The notes beneath the pieces were generated by a model. That model saw only the letters and a program-made list of their open reading frames with translations. It ran no database searches and was not told where the DNA came from. A stretch of 44,275 nucleotides of DNA from a virus, in IMG/VR virus record IMGVR_UViG_3300042006_000042, positions 1 through 44,275 of that record, one strand, 5' to 3'. Shown here piece after piece: positions 28,825-38,400 of the stretch (positions are counted from its first letter, which is position 1; every line of letters starts with the position of its first letter). A program made the translations under genes and the position numbers.

Positions 28825-29745
28825 ATGAGCTCTGGCGCAAAAGTTGTAAGCCACATCATTGCGGAGGTGACGCCCGGCGTTACTCCCACCGGTACCTGGG
28901 ACACGCTGCGCCTGACCGGCAACGCGTTGACCCCGACCGTCAACACCGAAGTCAGCGACGAAATCACCGACACCCGGCTGAGCCAAGGCTCGGTGGCCAC
29001 CAGCATCGATATCGGCGGCGATCTGACGGCAGAATTCTCGTTCGGCTCGTTCGACCAGCTGCTCGAAGCTGCCTTCTACGGCGTGTGGACGGCTGACGTG
29101 CTGCGCGTGGGCGATACACGCCATACCTTCAGCATCGCCAAGGGCTACAACGACGTCGGCGTCTATGGCGTGTTCAAGGGTGCGCACGTCTCGACCTTTG
29201 CACTCGACATCCCGTCGGAAGGTAAGGTGACCGCCACGTTCAACATGGCGTGCCTGGACTACACCGACGGCGACACCCCGATTGTCGTTTCGCCGAATGC
29301 GCCGACCACCACCCCGTTCCTGTCGAACAACAACGTCGGCACGATCCTGGTGAACGGCCAGTCGCTGGAAGGCGTGGCCTGTGTCTCGGCCATGACCGTG
29401 AACCTCGACAACAGCCTGCAAACTCAGCGCTGCCTTGGCTCCGATCGTCTCGGGCCGGGCGCGCACATCGCCACGGAGGCGGCGGTCACCGGCAGCATCA
29501 CGCTGGCCTGGTCGAAGCGCGCGTGGGAGATCTGGAAGAACACCTTCACCAGGACGCCGATCGCAGTTGTGTTCCCGATTACCGACTCGCTGGGCAACAA
29601 GTACACCTTCAACTTCCCAGCCGTGGAAGTGGACGGCGAGCTGCCGAACGGTGGTAAGCGCGACCTGATCGAGGTCACGCTGAACTACACCGTCGCCAAG
29701 CTCAGCCCGACCATCACCCGCGAAGCGGCTGATCCAGCCCCGTAA
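28825..29745 (+). CDS. Major tail tube protein
   Basis: 306 residues. Beta-rich, begins MSSGAKVVSHIIAEVTPGVT; typical blocks are VSDEITDTRLSQGSVATSID, GGDLTAEFSFGSFDQLLEAA and LDIPSEGKVTATFNMACLDY; a second part VSAMTVNLDNSLQTQRCLGS and LPNGGKRDLIEVTLNYT. This matches tail tube proteins of the lambda gpV/phi-type non-contractile class in size and place (after tail terminator, before the G/GT pair). Polymerises to the tail tube. Confidence 0.88.
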   Translation: MSSGAKVVSHIIAEVTPGVTPTGTWDTLRLTGNALTPTVNTEVSDEITDTRLSQGSVATSIDIGGDLTAEFSFGSFDQLLEAAFYGVWTADVLRVGDTRHTFSIAKGYNDVGVYGVFKGAHVSTFALDIPSEGKVTATFNMACLDYTDGDTPIVVSPNAPTTTPFLSNNNVGTILVNGQSLEGVACVSAMTVNLDNSLQTQRCLGSDRLGPGAHIATEAAVTGSITLAWSKRAWEIWKNTFTRTPIAVVFPITDSLGNKYTFNFPAVEVDGELPNGGKRDLIEVTLNYTVAKLSPTITREAADPAP

Positions 29746-29752
29746 ACCCTTT

Positions 29753-29791
29753 GGCTCCCTCGGTTCAAACGCCGGCCGGGGGAGCCCTTTT
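29753..29791 (+). terminator. Terminator after tail tube gene
   Basis: GGCTCCC (29753-29759) pairs with GGGAGCC (29780-29786) with further pairing (CGG/CCG) inside, followed by C-TTTT. May lower expression of the downstream chaperone and tape measure relative to tube protein. Confidence 0.75.
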
Positions 29792-29816
29792 ATTGGCGTG
29801 GCGTTGAGGAACTGAA

Positions 29817-30302
29817 ATGGCTCTGCAACTGGGCAAGAAGAAGCCGGCGGTCGCCGGTGAGCGCTGGGCGAAGTTCGACGAAGACACCAAGATCCTGCTC
29901 GCCAGCATCGACAACCCTGAATATCAAGTCGCCCTTGAGCGCATGCGCCGCCGGATCCAGCGCAACGACGCGCGGTTTGAAGAAGGCCAGGTGGGCGTGG
30001 TCGCCGGCGAAATGACCGAGCACCAGAACCACGCAATGCTACTCAGTCACTTCATCGTGAAAGACTGGGAAGGCGTGCTGGATGCCGACGGCAATCCGAT
30101 CAAATACAGCCCTCCAGTGGCCGCCGAGCTGCTGGAAAACAACATCGAGTTCTTCATCTTCGTTCTGCGAGAAGGCGCGCTGGCTGCCAACGATGCCGCT
30201 GAAGAGCGAGCTGAGTCGGTGGGAAAGCCCTTGCCCGCTTCGAGTGGGAGCAAGAGTGGGGCGGGGAAAGCGAGAAGCGCCGGGCGGTCTACTCGCGGCT
30301 GA
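29817..30302 (+). CDS. Tail assembly chaperone (gpG-like)
   Basis: 161 residues, MALQLGKKKPAVAGERWAKF start. Acidic/helical body: EDTKILLASIDNPEYQVALE, RMRRRIQRNDARFEEGQVGV, VKDWEGVLDADGNPIKYSPP. Standard length and place for G: after the tail tube, before tape measure. It ends in the zero frame at 30302 but a -1 slip at GGGAAAG (30221-30227) gives the GT form that extends to 30544. The chaperone wraps tape measure protein during tail assembly. Confidence 0.85.
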   Translation: MALQLGKKKPAVAGERWAKFDEDTKILLASIDNPEYQVALERMRRRIQRNDARFEEGQVGVVAGEMTEHQNHAMLLSHFIVKDWEGVLDADGNPIKYSPPVAAELLENNIEFFIFVLREGALAANDAAEERAESVGKPLPASSGSKSGAGKARSAGRSTRG

Positions 30303-30544
30303 AAATGGCGATCCCCGGCGAGCCTGAAAATGACCCGCTGACTGCCTACCTGCTCAACCTGTACCGGAACGTGTCTCGCGGCCGCCGGTACATCGCTGGC
30401 ATGGGCGGGGCGTTCCCGCTCCCACTGTCGGCGCGGGAGATCTCCGACTGGTTGGATTCGCACCCATCACCGCTGCCGCGCGATGAGATTGATGACGTGA
30501 TGTTTGCGCTGGATGCGGTGTGCCTCGCTGATAATGGCGACTAG
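29817..30544 (+). CDS. gpGT fusion by -1 frameshift
   Basis: After GGGAAAG the -1 frame reads through without stops from 30215 to 30544, giving T: ALARFEWEQEWGGESEKRRA, VYSRLKMAIPGEPENDPLTA, YLLNLYRNVSRGRRYIAGMG and DEIDDVMFALDAVCLADNGD. Upstream the same frame has stops, so T is only reached by frameshift; a separate start at 30305 has no ribosome site. About 135 residues of G plus about 105 of T. The slippery heptamer is identical to the one in lambda G-T. Confidence 0.85.
30221..30254 (+). promoter_or_regulatory. -1 frameshift signal: GGGAAAG plus stem-loop
   Basis: Slippery heptamer in frame G GGA AAG at 30221-30227. Two bases later CTTGC+CCGCT (30230-30239) pairs with AGTGG+GCAAG (30243-30247, 30250-30254) around a TCG loop with a two-base bulge, placed correctly for stimulation. 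The T frame opens exactly here. Confidence 0.85.
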
Positions 30545-30580
30545 AATGCTGCTCACCCATCAGACGCAGAGATTCCCGTA

Positions 30581-30880
30581 ATGAAGTTAAGTGTCGCTTT
30601 GTGTGTTTCGTTTGCAGCTCTTGTCTCAACCGCTACTTATGCGGCTGGAGACTCTTGCAAGAAAATATCCGCGCTTGCGGGGGAAGCGATGACCGCGCGC
30701 CAGGAGGGCCAGTTACTTGAGGACTCGCTCGAGAAAGTGGGGGATGGCAGCAAATTCGCCAGAGGTGTCGTTCTCAAGGCTTACGAAAAGCAAGTCATGA
30801 TCACCGAAACCATGAAGGAAGAAGCAGTAAAAGAATTCCGCAATGAGGCATATCGAGTCTGCCTCAACGCGAACAGTTGA
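30581..30880 (+). CDS. Secreted small protein (moron)
   Basis: 99 residues. N-terminal Sec signal peptide MKLSVALCVSFAALVSTATY with likely cut after AYA-type site (residues 19-21), then a helical mature protein with two Cys (C26 and C94) that could form a disulphide. Its codons are richer in A/T than the flanking tail genes. It interrupts the GT-tape measure pair, which are normally adjacent, and is followed by its own terminator (30898-30920): a moron. A periplasmic protein made by a prophage inside the tail operon could act in lysogeny, exclusion or host fitness; no family recognised. Confidence 0.8.
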   Translation: MKLSVALCVSFAALVSTATYAAGDSCKKISALAGEAMTARQEGQLLEDSLEKVGDGSKFARGVVLKAYEKQVMITETMKEEAVKEFRNEAYRVCLNANS

Positions 30881-30897
30881 ATCAGCATCAAATGAAT

Positions 30898-30920
30898 AAC
30901 CCGCTCCGGCGGGTTTTTTT
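30898..30920 (+). terminator. Terminator after the moron
   Basis: AACCCGC (30898-30904) pairs with GCGGGTT (30909-30915), loop TCCG, followed by T (to 30920). It separates the moron from the tape measure gene. Confidence 0.85.
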
Positions 30921-30937
30921 GCGCCTGGAGAAAGAGA

Positions 30938-33856
30938 ATGGCTCAGACATCCCGCCTCGTTCTGGAAATCGACAGCCGGGACGCCGAGCAAAAGGCTGCC
31001 GACACACGCAAGGCACTTGAGGCGCTCGAGGGTGCCGGGCTTCGGGCCAAGCCAGTCATGGACAAGCTTGCCGACGGTATCGACAGCGTCGGCCAGTCCT
31101 CGGAGACCACGGGCAAAAAGGTCAAAACGCAAAAAGAACAGTTGGAGGAACTGCTGGGGAGCATCGACCCAGTCACCCGAAAGCTGGGTGAACTGGACAA
31201 GCAAGAGAAGGAACTGGCCAAAAACCGAAAGCTTGGCTTGATCGACGCGGATACCTTTTCCGAGTATCAAACGAAGATCAATACCACGCGAGCAGATCTG
31301 GGGCGCTTCAACGCGGACCTTGGTAAAACCGGCATGACGGCGAAGGCAACAGCCGCCGCGCTGCGTGGCGTTCCTGCACAGTTCACCGATATCGCTGTTT
31401 CGCTGCAGGGCGGACAGGCGCCTCTCACTGTTTTCCTTCAGCAGGGTGGCCAGCTTAAGGATATGTTCGGCGGTGTTGCGCCGGCCGCGAAAGCGTTGGG
31501 CGGCTATATTCTCGGCCTGGTCAACCCGTTCACTGTGGCTGCTGCTGCGGTTGGCGTGCTCGGTCTGGCCTACTACCAAGGCTCGAAAGAGCAAGATGCT
31601 TACCGCCTTTCTCTCGTCACCACTGGCAACGCTGCCGGCACTACCACGATGGCGCTGGCCGAGATGGCGAAGCGTGTCAGCGGAACAGTCGGCACCACGG
31701 CAGACGCTGCGGCGGCTTTGGCCCAGCTCGCCGGTACCGGGAAGATCGTGAGCTCAAGCTTTGAGCAAATCGCAACATCCGCAATCGCCTATGAAAAAGC
31801 CACTGGCAAAGCAGTGTCGGAGACTGTTGCCGAGTTTGCCCGCCTTGCCGACGACCCTGTGAAAGCGGTTGCAGAGCTAAACGACAAGTACAACTTTTTG
31901 ACTGCGTCGGTGTACGAGCAAATCCGAGCCGCTCAACAAATGGGTGAGAAGGAGGCGGCCGCAGCTATAGCTCAGGAGGCATATGCCAAGGCGCTGGGCG
32001 AGCGCGCCGCAACGATGAAGGCGAACCTCGGCACCCTGGAAAAAGCCTGGAATGATCTTGCTGGCGCAGCCAAGAGCGGATGGGATGCCATTCTGAACAT
32101 CGGGCGGGAGTCGAACGACGGTCCTGATGTTCAGGCCATCCAGCAAAAAATCAACTACCTGAAGTCCACGCTTGATACCGGTTATGAGGACGGTAACGCA
32201 AGGGAGCGAATCGCCTCTCTTCAGGCTGAGCTGGACGCCTACAACAAAAAGTCGAAGGCCGAGCAGGAGGCAGCCGAAAAAGCAGCCAGAGCTGCGCAGA
32301 TTCAGCGTGAAGGCCAGGCTGCCTACGAAGGATTCCAAAAAAGCATTGAGGATAATTTCACCAAGCGCCAAAAGATGAACAAGGCGCTGGAGGTCGAGGA
32401 AAAGCGCATCAATGCTGCGCGCGCGGCGGGCTATACGATCACTGCCGAGCAGGAGAAGGCAGCGCTCAAAGCGATTCGCGAGAACTCGATCTACAAGGAG
32501 TCGGCAGAGAAGAAGCCCAAGGCATACCGCGAAGACGCCGGCATGAAGGCGCTCGACCAAGCCCGCCAGCAATATGCCGTGCTGCAACAGCAGAACTCGC
32601 TGATCGGCGTGCAGAAGGGCGAGGTCGACAAGCTTGGCGCCGCCGGGCAGGCGCTGGTGAAGTGGGAGCAGGAGCTCGCCGACATCAAGAGCAAGCAGAT
32701 CCTGACGACCGACCAGAAGGCTCTGGTTGCGAATCAGGAACTGATCACCGCCCAGCTGAAAAAGAACGCCGCGCTTGAGAAGGAAAACCAGCTCAAGAAG
32801 ATCTCCACGGAGGAGACGCAGAAGCTAGCGGCATTCCAGACCAATCTGGCCAGCCAATTGGCAAAGGCACAGACTGGCTTGGACAACAACCTCGCCGGCA
32901 TGGGGATGGGCGACCAGCAGCGTCAGCGCTTGCAGGAACAGCTCAGCATCGAGCAGCAGTACCAGTCGCAGATGGATGCTCTGCAACAGCAGCGCAACGA
33001 GGGGCGGATCAGCGAAAAGCTGTACAGCGAAGAGACTGATGCGCTCCGCTCAGCTCTGCAAACCCGTCTCGCTATGCAGCAGCAGTACTACACTGACGTA
33101 GACAAGGCCCAGTCGGACTGGGCGCTTGGTGCTTCATCGGCGTTTCAGACCTACTCGGAGCAGGCGCGCGACGTCGCCGGTCAAACCCGCAACCTGTTCA
33201 CCAACGCCTTCAGCAACATGGAAGACGGCATCATCCAGTTCGTTAAGACCGGGAAGTTGTCGTTCAAGGATCTGGCGGACGGCATCATCGCCGACCTGAT
33301 CCGCATCCAGGTGCGCCAGGCAGCGGTGGGCATCTTCGGAACGATCTTCAGCGGGCTGACCGCCGGTGGCGCTGCAGCCGGCAATGGTCTAGCCGCCGGC
33401 TCGGCTGGGGCAACGTCCTCCACTCTCGGCGCATCGGCAGCGGGATACAGCTCGAAGTTCGGCTTCTCCGACGGCGGCTATACCGGTGACGGCGGCAAGT
33501 TCGAGCCGAAGGGTGTTGTGCACGGCGGCGAGTTCGTGGTCCGCAAGGAAGCGGTGAGCCAGCCGGGCGCCCGAGAATTCCTCGAGCGCATGAACGCGAA
33601 CGCTAAAGGGTACGCAGATGGCGGCTACGTTGGCGCTACCGCTGCGGCGTCGACCTCCAATGTCGTCCCGATCTCGTCGGGCTCGTCTACTGCTCCGGTC
33701 ATCCAGCAGAGTTTCAGCTTTCAAGGCACGCCAGATGACGCCACCGTCAACATGGTGCGCGAGGCGGCAATGCAGGGGGCGAAGGGCGGCTACGAGCTGG
33801 TCGTGCGCGACCTGAAAATGAACGGAACCATCCGCCAGCTGATCGCGCGGCGCTAA
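30938..33856 (+). CDS. Tail tape measure protein
   Basis: 972 residues, the longest tail protein except J. N-terminal helices and tape motif LRGVPAQFTDIAVSLQGGQA with the hydrophobic LGGYILGLVNPFTVAAAA (about 190-210), a long Glu/Ala/Gln-rich helical middle, and the lambda-type C-terminal domain: FTNAFSNMEDGIIQFVKTGK, LSFKDLADGIIADLIRIQVR. Then Gly/Ser-rich linker and a final RQLIARR. Its length sets the tail length; ejected with DNA. Start follows GGAGA. Confidence 0.92.
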   Translation: MAQTSRLVLEIDSRDAEQKAADTRKALEALEGAGLRAKPVMDKLADGIDSVGQSSETTGKKVKTQKEQLEELLGSIDPVTRKLGELDKQEKELAKNRKLGLIDADTFSEYQTKINTTRADLGRFNADLGKTGMTAKATAAALRGVPAQFTDIAVSLQGGQAPLTVFLQQGGQLKDMFGGVAPAAKALGGYILGLVNPFTVAAAAVGVLGLAYYQGSKEQDAYRLSLVTTGNAAGTTTMALAEMAKRVSGTVGTTADAAAALAQLAGTGKIVSSSFEQIATSAIAYEKATGKAVSETVAEFARLADDPVKAVAELNDKYNFLTASVYEQIRAAQQMGEKEAAAAIAQEAYAKALGERAATMKANLGTLEKAWNDLAGAAKSGWDAILNIGRESNDGPDVQAIQQKINYLKSTLDTGYEDGNARERIASLQAELDAYNKKSKAEQEAAEKAARAAQIQREGQAAYEGFQKSIEDNFTKRQKMNKALEVEEKRINAARAAGYTITAEQEKAALKAIRENSIYKESAEKKPKAYREDAGMKALDQARQQYAVLQQQNSLIGVQKGEVDKLGAAGQALVKWEQELADIKSKQILTTDQKALVANQELITAQLKKNAALEKENQLKKISTEETQKLAAFQTNLASQLAKAQTGLDNNLAGMGMGDQQRQRLQEQLSIEQQYQSQMDALQQQRNEGRISEKLYSEETDALRSALQTRLAMQQQYYTDVDKAQSDWALGASSAFQTYSEQARDVAGQTRNLFTNAFSNMEDGIIQFVKTGKLSFKDLADGIIADLIRIQVRQAAVGIFGTIFSGLTAGGAAAGNGLAAGSAGATSSTLGASAAGYSSKFGFSDGGYTGDGGKFEPKGVVHGGEFVVRKEAVSQPGAREFLERMNANAKGYADGGYVGATAAASTSNVVPISSGSSTAPVIQQSFSFQGTPDDATVNMVREAAMQGAKGGYELVVRDLKMNGTIRQLIARR

Positions 33857-33875
33857 GCAATCTAAGGAGTACTGC

Positions 33876-34460
33876 ATGGCTCTCACGTGGCCGGCTTCGC
33901 TGCGCCCGTCAGAAATGACGTGGGGCATGGTCAACAACAGCAGGGCGTTCACCTCGACGCTCTCGAATGCCCAGCAGATCGTCGGCTACCCGGGCGCCTA
34001 CTGGCAGTGCACCTTGACCTTCGACTTGCTGACCCGAGAGGAGGAGCGACAGTTGTCCTCTTTCCTCGGGAGACTTGACGGAATGATGGGCACCTTCAAC
34101 CTGCCGGCCTTCACGCGCCGGCGCACCAACAGCATCGGCGCGCTCTCAGTGGTCACCGGCAACGCGCAAGCGCGGTCGATGGTCATCGGCGGCGCGCCGG
34201 CGAATGCTGCTGTGTTCGCTGCTGGCGACTACATCACCATCGCGGGCGAGATGTTCGAGATAACCGATGCAGCGTCGGCGAACGCGCAGGGCAGGGTGAC
34301 GGTTTCGCTCAACAAGCGGATCCGTAGGACGCTCACGGCTGGTACCGCCGTCGAGTACCTCAACCCATATTCCGAAATGCGCATGACCACCGACACTTGG
34401 GCCATGTCCGTAAAGCCGGTGATCGCCAACGGCAGCTACCAATTCAGGGAGGCGTTCTGA
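33876..34460 (+). CDS. Distal tail / tail tip protein
   Basis: 194 residues: ALTWPASLRPSEMTWGMVNN start, QCTLTFDLLTREEERQLSSF, GGAPANAAVFAAGDYITIAG, and a C-terminal RMTTDTWAMSVKPVIANGSY then QFREAF. First gene after the tape measure, beta-rich; equivalent of lambda gpM-type or distal tail proteins. Ends on the start of the next gene (TGATG). Confidence 0.75.
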   Translation: MALTWPASLRPSEMTWGMVNNSRAFTSTLSNAQQIVGYPGAYWQCTLTFDLLTREEERQLSSFLGRLDGMMGTFNLPAFTRRRTNSIGALSVVTGNAQARSMVIGGAPANAAVFAAGDYITIAGEMFEITDAASANAQGRVTVSLNKRIRRTLTAGTAVEYLNPYSEMRMTTDTWAMSVKPVIANGSYQFREAF

Positions 34461-35062
34461 TGCCATCAGCATTCCCGTTCAGCCAGAGCGTCGTGAACAT
34501 CATCGCGACCGGCCGCTTCATGCCGGTGTATGCCGTGCAGCTCGACTTCGTCGACGGCATGGTCTTCGCGCATACCGGTACCGGTGATCTGGTGATCGAC
34601 GGCATCACCTACCTCGGCGTGGGTAATTTCGGCCAGGTCAGCCAGTCGCAGGAAAGCGACAACTCCGGGTCGCCCATGTCGGTCGAGCTGACACTCAGCG
34701 GGTTGGATGCCTACATCCTTTCCGAAACCAACGTCCGAGGCTGCCGTGGGCGAATGGCCAAAGTCATGTTCGTGGTGTTCGACGAGGCCGGCAACTACGC
34801 GGCGGACATTCTGTTCTCCGGCCGGATGGACGCGGCGAAGTTCTCTTTCGCCGGCAATGGCGAGGACGGTAACAGCATCACCGTCCCGGTTATCGATCGC
34901 ATGGCCGAGTGGAGCCGCACCGGTACCGAACGATTCACCGACGAAAACCACCGCGCACGCCATCAGGGCGACCGGTTCTTTTACGCCATCGCCCAAATGT
35001 CCGAGTGGCCCATTTACTGGGGCTCGAAAAAGGACGCGCCGACATTCACCTATGGAAGCTAG
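34460..35062 (+). CDS. Tail tip/hub assembly protein
   Basis: 200 residues from ATG 34460. Beta-rich: VNIIATGRFMPVYAVQLDFV, DGMVFAHTGTGDLVIDGITY, LGVGNFGQVSQSQESDNSGS; end RHQGDRFFYAIAQMSEWPIY then WGSKKDAPTFTYGS with conserved aromatic residues of DUF2163/DUF1833-like tail proteins. The order distal tail - this protein - NlpC-like - J is conserved in siphoviruses, where it corresponds to gpL. Confidence 0.78.
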   Translation: MPSAFPFSQSVVNIIATGRFMPVYAVQLDFVDGMVFAHTGTGDLVIDGITYLGVGNFGQVSQSQESDNSGSPMSVELTLSGLDAYILSETNVRGCRGRMAKVMFVVFDEAGNYAADILFSGRMDAAKFSFAGNGEDGNSITVPVIDRMAEWSRTGTERFTDENHRARHQGDRFFYAIAQMSEWPIYWGSKKDAPTFTYGS

Positions 35063-35064
35063 CC

Positions 35065-35463
35065 ATGCGCTACCGAGACTGGACAACCCGTCTGAACGAA
35101 ACGATCAAGGCCGCCCAAGAGCGGCCTTTTTCATGGGGCGAATTTGACTGCTGCCTGTTCGCAGCCGACTGCACGGCTTCGGTGTGTGGTGTCGATCCGG
35201 CGGAGAACTACCGGGGCAAGTACACGACGGAAACCGGCGCCAAGCGGCAGCTGAAGAAGCAGCACGGCAGCCTCGAGGCGGCCTGGGATACCCACTTTGC
35301 CCGGGTGCCACTGCCATTCATCCAGCGCGGTGACGTCGTGCTGTACGACGCGCCCGGCGGCCGAAGCATGGCCGTGTTCTGGGCGGGAGATTACTGGGCG
35401 GCGACCGACGACGGCGCGGCCCGGGTTGAGTGCGAGCCATTGGCCGCGTGGAGAATTGAATGA
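35065..35463 (+). CDS. DUF6950/NlpC-like tail tip protein
   Basis: 132 residues from ATG 35065. RPFSWGEFDCCLFAADCTAS has the conserved WGEFDC block with Cys 28/29; DVVLYDAPGGRSMAVFWAGD near the C-terminus follows the 'GDVVL.......' pattern of NlpC/P60-related DUF6950 proteins, though the catalytic His is replaced or not obvious. It probably corresponds to lambda gpK function (peptidoglycan-related). Overlaps J by four bases. Confidence 0.78.
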   Translation: MRYRDWTTRLNETIKAAQERPFSWGEFDCCLFAADCTASVCGVDPAENYRGKYTTETGAKRQLKKQHGSLEAAWDTHFARVPLPFIQRGDVVLYDAPGGRSMAVFWAGDYWAATDDGAARVECEPLAAWRIE

Positions 35464-38400
35464 GCGGCGGCGTTAAAAAACTCGCATCGGTCGTCATTGG
35501 CGCGGTGGTTGGTTTTGCCCAAGGCGGACCATGGGGCGCGGTCGCGGGCGCAGCACTGGCCTTTTACGCCGCCGAGCAGCAGGAAAAGCTCAACACCAAG
35601 TCACCCCTGCGCGACAACGAGCCGTCTGCCCAGACCGTGCGATCCTCAAAAGCACCGGTACGCTTCATCCTCGGCCGCGTCTCCACCGGCGGCGTATTGG
35701 TGTGGGCGCAAGAGCAGTCCGGCGATCAGGGCGAGGGGGAATGGCTGCACTTGGTGTATGTGCTGTGTGAGGGCGCGATCGATGCCCTCGAAAACATCTA
35801 CCTCGGCGAGGAAGAGATCGGCGCATTTGGCCCGCTGGCCAGCTACGAGCTGGTCGTCAATCCGACCCAAGTGAACGCTTTCCTGAAGGCAAACTGCCCC
35901 GACTGGAAAGACTCGCAGATCGGGCGCGGCCTGTCCTATGTGCGGGTTTCCCTCCGTTACAGCGCAGAGAAGTTTCCATCGGGCATCCCTGACACGCGTT
36001 TTGTGGTTCGCGGCCGCAATGATATCTACGATCCGCGCACCGGGGCGGCGGGTTACAGCGCAAACACGGCGCTCCACCTGCTCTGGTTCCTGCGCAACCG
36101 ATGCAACGTGCCGGACGATGAAATCGTCTTCGAAACCTTTGCCAGCGCTGCCAACGTCTGCGACGAAGGCGTGACCAATGCCGACGGCTCGACGAGTCAG
36201 CGGTACCGCACCGGCTGCGTAATTGGCGCCGACGAGCAGCGCACAGGTGTTCTGCAGAAGCTTGAAGCGGCGTCCGGAGGGCATCTGATCCGTGTTGGCG
36301 GCCGCTGGATGTTCCAGGCCGGCGCCTATTACGGCCCGTACGACTTCGAGATCACCGAGGACATGGTGATCGGCACAGTCACCGGCAGCACTGAGCCAAC
36401 CAATGACACGGCAATTAACACTGTACGCGGCACCTTCATTGATCCTGAGCAGTCGTGGACCGAGACGGATTACCCGGAAGTCAGCGTAGCCGAATGGATT
36501 GTTGAGGACGGCGGCGAGGCGGCGGAGACGCTGACCTATTCCTATGTCACCAATCCGTACCAAGCGCAGCGCCTGGCGAACATGGAGCTACGCCGGCGCC
36601 GTGCCGGTGGCGCTATCAGCATCCCGATGAACTTCGCCGGCTACAACTGCAGGCCGGGTCGCGTGGTGCGCGTGAACCTGCCGTCGCTGAACATCCTTGG
36701 CGAGTTCATTGTCTCCGATTGGTCGATGGGCGATCGCGAGGGCTGCACGGTTCAAGTCAAGCAGTACGAGCCTGCGATCTTCGACGACGCCGTCGGCCAG
36801 CCGTACAACCCCATTGGCTTCATCAATCTGCCTTCCGGCGGACTGGGCACGCCAACGAATCTCGCGTGGACGCAGGACACCACGGCCGAGGTGACGCAGG
36901 GCGTTCTGTCGTGGACGCCTCCTGCTGGCGTGGTCAAGGAGTACATCGTCATCGTCCGGCAGGGCACGACCGCGATTCAGTCGCACAACGTGCCTGCGAC
37001 ATCGACCGAATGCGCCATCAATGGCTTGCCGTCCGGCAACTACACCATGAGCGTGGCGGCTGCCGGCCCGATGGCGCGATCGGGAGAGGTGACGATCACC
37101 GTCAGCATCAACGGCCCACCCATTCCGGAAAGCTGCGTGGTGCAATCCTCGATCGACAATATCGTGCTGATCCCCAGCAACTCGCAGAACGGGCTGAATG
37201 GCGGCACGTACGAGTACTTCTTCAGCACTTCGCCGACCGCAACCTCGGATGACGCCGAGTACTTGGGGCAAGGGCTTTCCTTCACGCACACTGGTCTGGG
37301 CTTCTGGACGAACTACTACTATTTCGTCCGCTCCTCCAATGCGTACGGGAAAAGCTCGTTCCTCTACGTGCCCGCTCAGACCTCGAACGATGTCTCGGCA
37401 TACTTGGCGGCGCTTCTCGGCAAGATAACTCGCACCGAGCTGGGCGAGGACGTCCTGAGCGAGATCGACAAGATCCCCGGGCTTCAGGAGCAGATCGACG
37501 CGCTGGATGGGCTGAAGACTTACAACCCGGACGACACCTACGAGGAGTATGACCTGGTCGTGGTGGGCAAGCGGATCTATCAGGCCACCGGCCCGGTGCC
37601 TATCGAAACCCCACCGCCGAATCCACTCTACTGGCTCGACGTTGGGCAGGCAGTGGAGACGGCAAACGGTCTTGCCCAGCAGGTGGCGACCAACACTGCC
37701 GAGATCATCGAACTCGACGGAGAGGTCACTGCCCAGGCCACGGCGTTCGAAGCCCTTCGCGCCTCTTATCGAGACGACGACGGCGCTGGTGATCTCGCAG
37801 ACGCGATCAAAAGCTACACCAGCACTGCTTCGCTTGCGTCCGAATCGAAGGTTCGAGCCTCCGAAAACGAGGCAATGGCAAGGCGCGTGACGACCTTCGA
37901 CGCAAAAATCGGAGAGAACGCGGCGAACATCACCGAGCTTGAGGAAGTGGTCGTTACGAATCAGCAGGCAACCGCTCAGCAACTGGTCCAGCTGAGTACC
38001 ACGGTCGGCAATCAGCAAGCGGCGATTGAACAGAACACGTCGATCGTCAATGACGTCAACGGGAAAATCACGGCGAGCTGGTCGGTGAAAATGCAGTACA
38101 ACTCCGGCACGGGCCAGTACATCGCTGCCGGTATCGGGCTTGGCATTGAAAACGGGCCAGCAGGATTGCAAAGCCAGTTCCTGGTCAGCGCTGACCGTTT
38201 CGCCATCGTCAACACCATTGCCGGCGGCGCGATCGCGGTTCCGTTTGCGGTGCAGGGCGGGCAGGTGTTCATGAACTCGGCGTTCATCCAGGACGCTTCG
38301 ATCGGAAACGCCAAGATTGGCTTCTTCATCCAGTCGGACAACTACATCGCCGGTGTGCAGGGATGGCGCATCGATAAGGCTGGTAACTTCGAGCTGAACA

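Noticed and set aside
30361-30380. Another NVSR-coding stretch (AACGTGTCTCGCGG) in the T frame
   Set aside because: It lacks the TCGCGA dyad centre (GTGTC-TCGCG), so I did not count it as a copy of the recurring element.
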